A stretch of DNA of 23,984 nt from Lachnospiraceae bacterium (GTDB lineage: Bacteria; Bacillota; Clostridia; Lachnospirales; Lachnospiraceae), in the NCBI GenBank assembly GCA_003447295.1, contig DLZQ01000036.1, positions 4,513 to 28,496 of the forward strand, in the 5' to 3' direction. The notes beneath the pieces were generated by a model, which did no database searches, was not told the DNA's origin, and saw only the letters and a program-made list of their open reading frames with translations. The stretch's first letter is position 1. Each line of letters begins with the position of its first letter. Both the position numbers and the translations under genes were made by a program. Shown piece by piece: positions 23,575-23,984 of the stretch.

Positions 23575-23892
23575 ACATACTTAATTCTTGTTTTCAAATT
23601 TTATACATGTGTTTCCTAAAGCGATTTACATACCTATTTTCCATTTTAGCCTATTGCGCATGTGTTTTCCCGGTTATCATACATGCCGGTTCATTATTTT
23701 TTGCTTTAAAGCATGTATTTTCCGACTTGTTATACATACCTAATTATGACTTTTGAATTATTCGCATGTATTTCCTACTTTATTGCACATACCTAATTCT
23801 TGTTTTTAACTTCCGCGCATGTATTTCTTGATTTTTCGCACATACTAGATTCTTGTTTTTAATTTCCGCACATGTATTCTCAAATGCTCTGC
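23575..23892. repeat. 53-bp tandem repeat array, six units
   Basis: Units begin at 23575, 23628, 23681, 23734, 23787 and 23840, all exactly 53 bp. Each opens with ACATAC (ACATGC in unit 3), then a T-rich stretch near CTAATTCTTGTTTTTA, then GCATGTATTTCC (or a close variant) about 28 bp further on. ACAT and ATGT are opposite half-sites. The last three units are most alike. 53 is not a multiple of 3, so the array is non-coding. The remaining bases to 23984 show nothing I can name. Confidence 0.9.
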
Positions 23893-23984
23893 CTAAATAA
23901 TTGGGATGTTTTTCATAACCCAGCAGAAAAGGACTGCTCCCCCGGCGTAGATGCGGCGGAAACTGTGAGATTTTCTTGGAAAGT

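Noticed and set aside
23541..23756. 71-aa hydrophobic ORF
   Set aside because: It overlaps the 53-bp tandem repeats. Its Phe/Ile/Leu content is what T-rich DNA encodes, and there is no ribosome site.
23575..23892. CRISPR array
   Set aside because: The whole 53-bp unit is repeated with drift. There is no constant repeat alternating with unique spacers, and no cas gene is near.

Overview
The window looks like a chromosomal segment of a spore-forming Firmicute, most likely a Lachnospiraceae-type gut Clostridia. The grounds are the gene content (SpoVAD, SpoVAE, DegV, a DUF5721-like protein, an FMN/Fe-S GltB with its GltD), strong AGGAGG-type ribosome binding sites, and moderate GC in genes with AT-rich spacers. 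The assignment is inferred from gene families and was not tested by a search.

Layout. 1-455 holds a gene-free array of 52-bp tandem repeats, each with a hairpin whose two arms change together. 504-1442 (-) is a NudC-like NAD(H) pyrophosphatase, divergent from an MraY-like transferase (1712-2677, +); a 20-bp near-palindrome sits between their promoters. Then come greA, an unusual fusion of a HAD phosphatase to a CPBP membrane protease (3458-4993), and a family 2 glycosyltransferase (5085-5888). 5889-6181 is an elaborate leader with an inverted repeat, a strong promoter, a terminator-like hairpin at the predicted transcript start and a second hairpin. It precedes gltB (6182-10729) and gltD (10883-12376), the two subunits of NADPH glutamate synthase, which are separated by four back-to-back hairpins. 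trpS and a membrane-anchored twin-SH3 protein follow.

14734-15868 (-) is a two-gene unit of an NTF2/SnoaL-like protein and a short-chain dehydrogenase. It is divergent from a MocR-type regulator (15976-17367, +) whose promoter shares its -10 palindrome with the promoter of the pair. From 17439 to 21387 the two sporulation genes spoVAD and spoVAE are kept apart by an unrecognised 83-aa protein, RidA, a shikimate-kinase-like protein lacking a key substrate arginine, and an EamA transporter. No spoVAC is present. A DUF5721-like gene (-) and a DegV gene (+) end the coding part.

22988-23984 has no credible gene. It holds a ~260-bp imperfect palindrome, a 94-bp hairpin inside a cluster of four TGGGTCTAT-type motifs, and six exact-period 53-bp tandem repeats. 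The last 90 bases show nothing I can name. The genes are mostly housekeeping (nitrogen assimilation, tRNA charging, cell envelope, sporulation). The less explained material is in the non-coding arrays, the glt leader and inter-gene hairpins, the HAD-CPBP fusion and the SDR/NTF2/MocR module.
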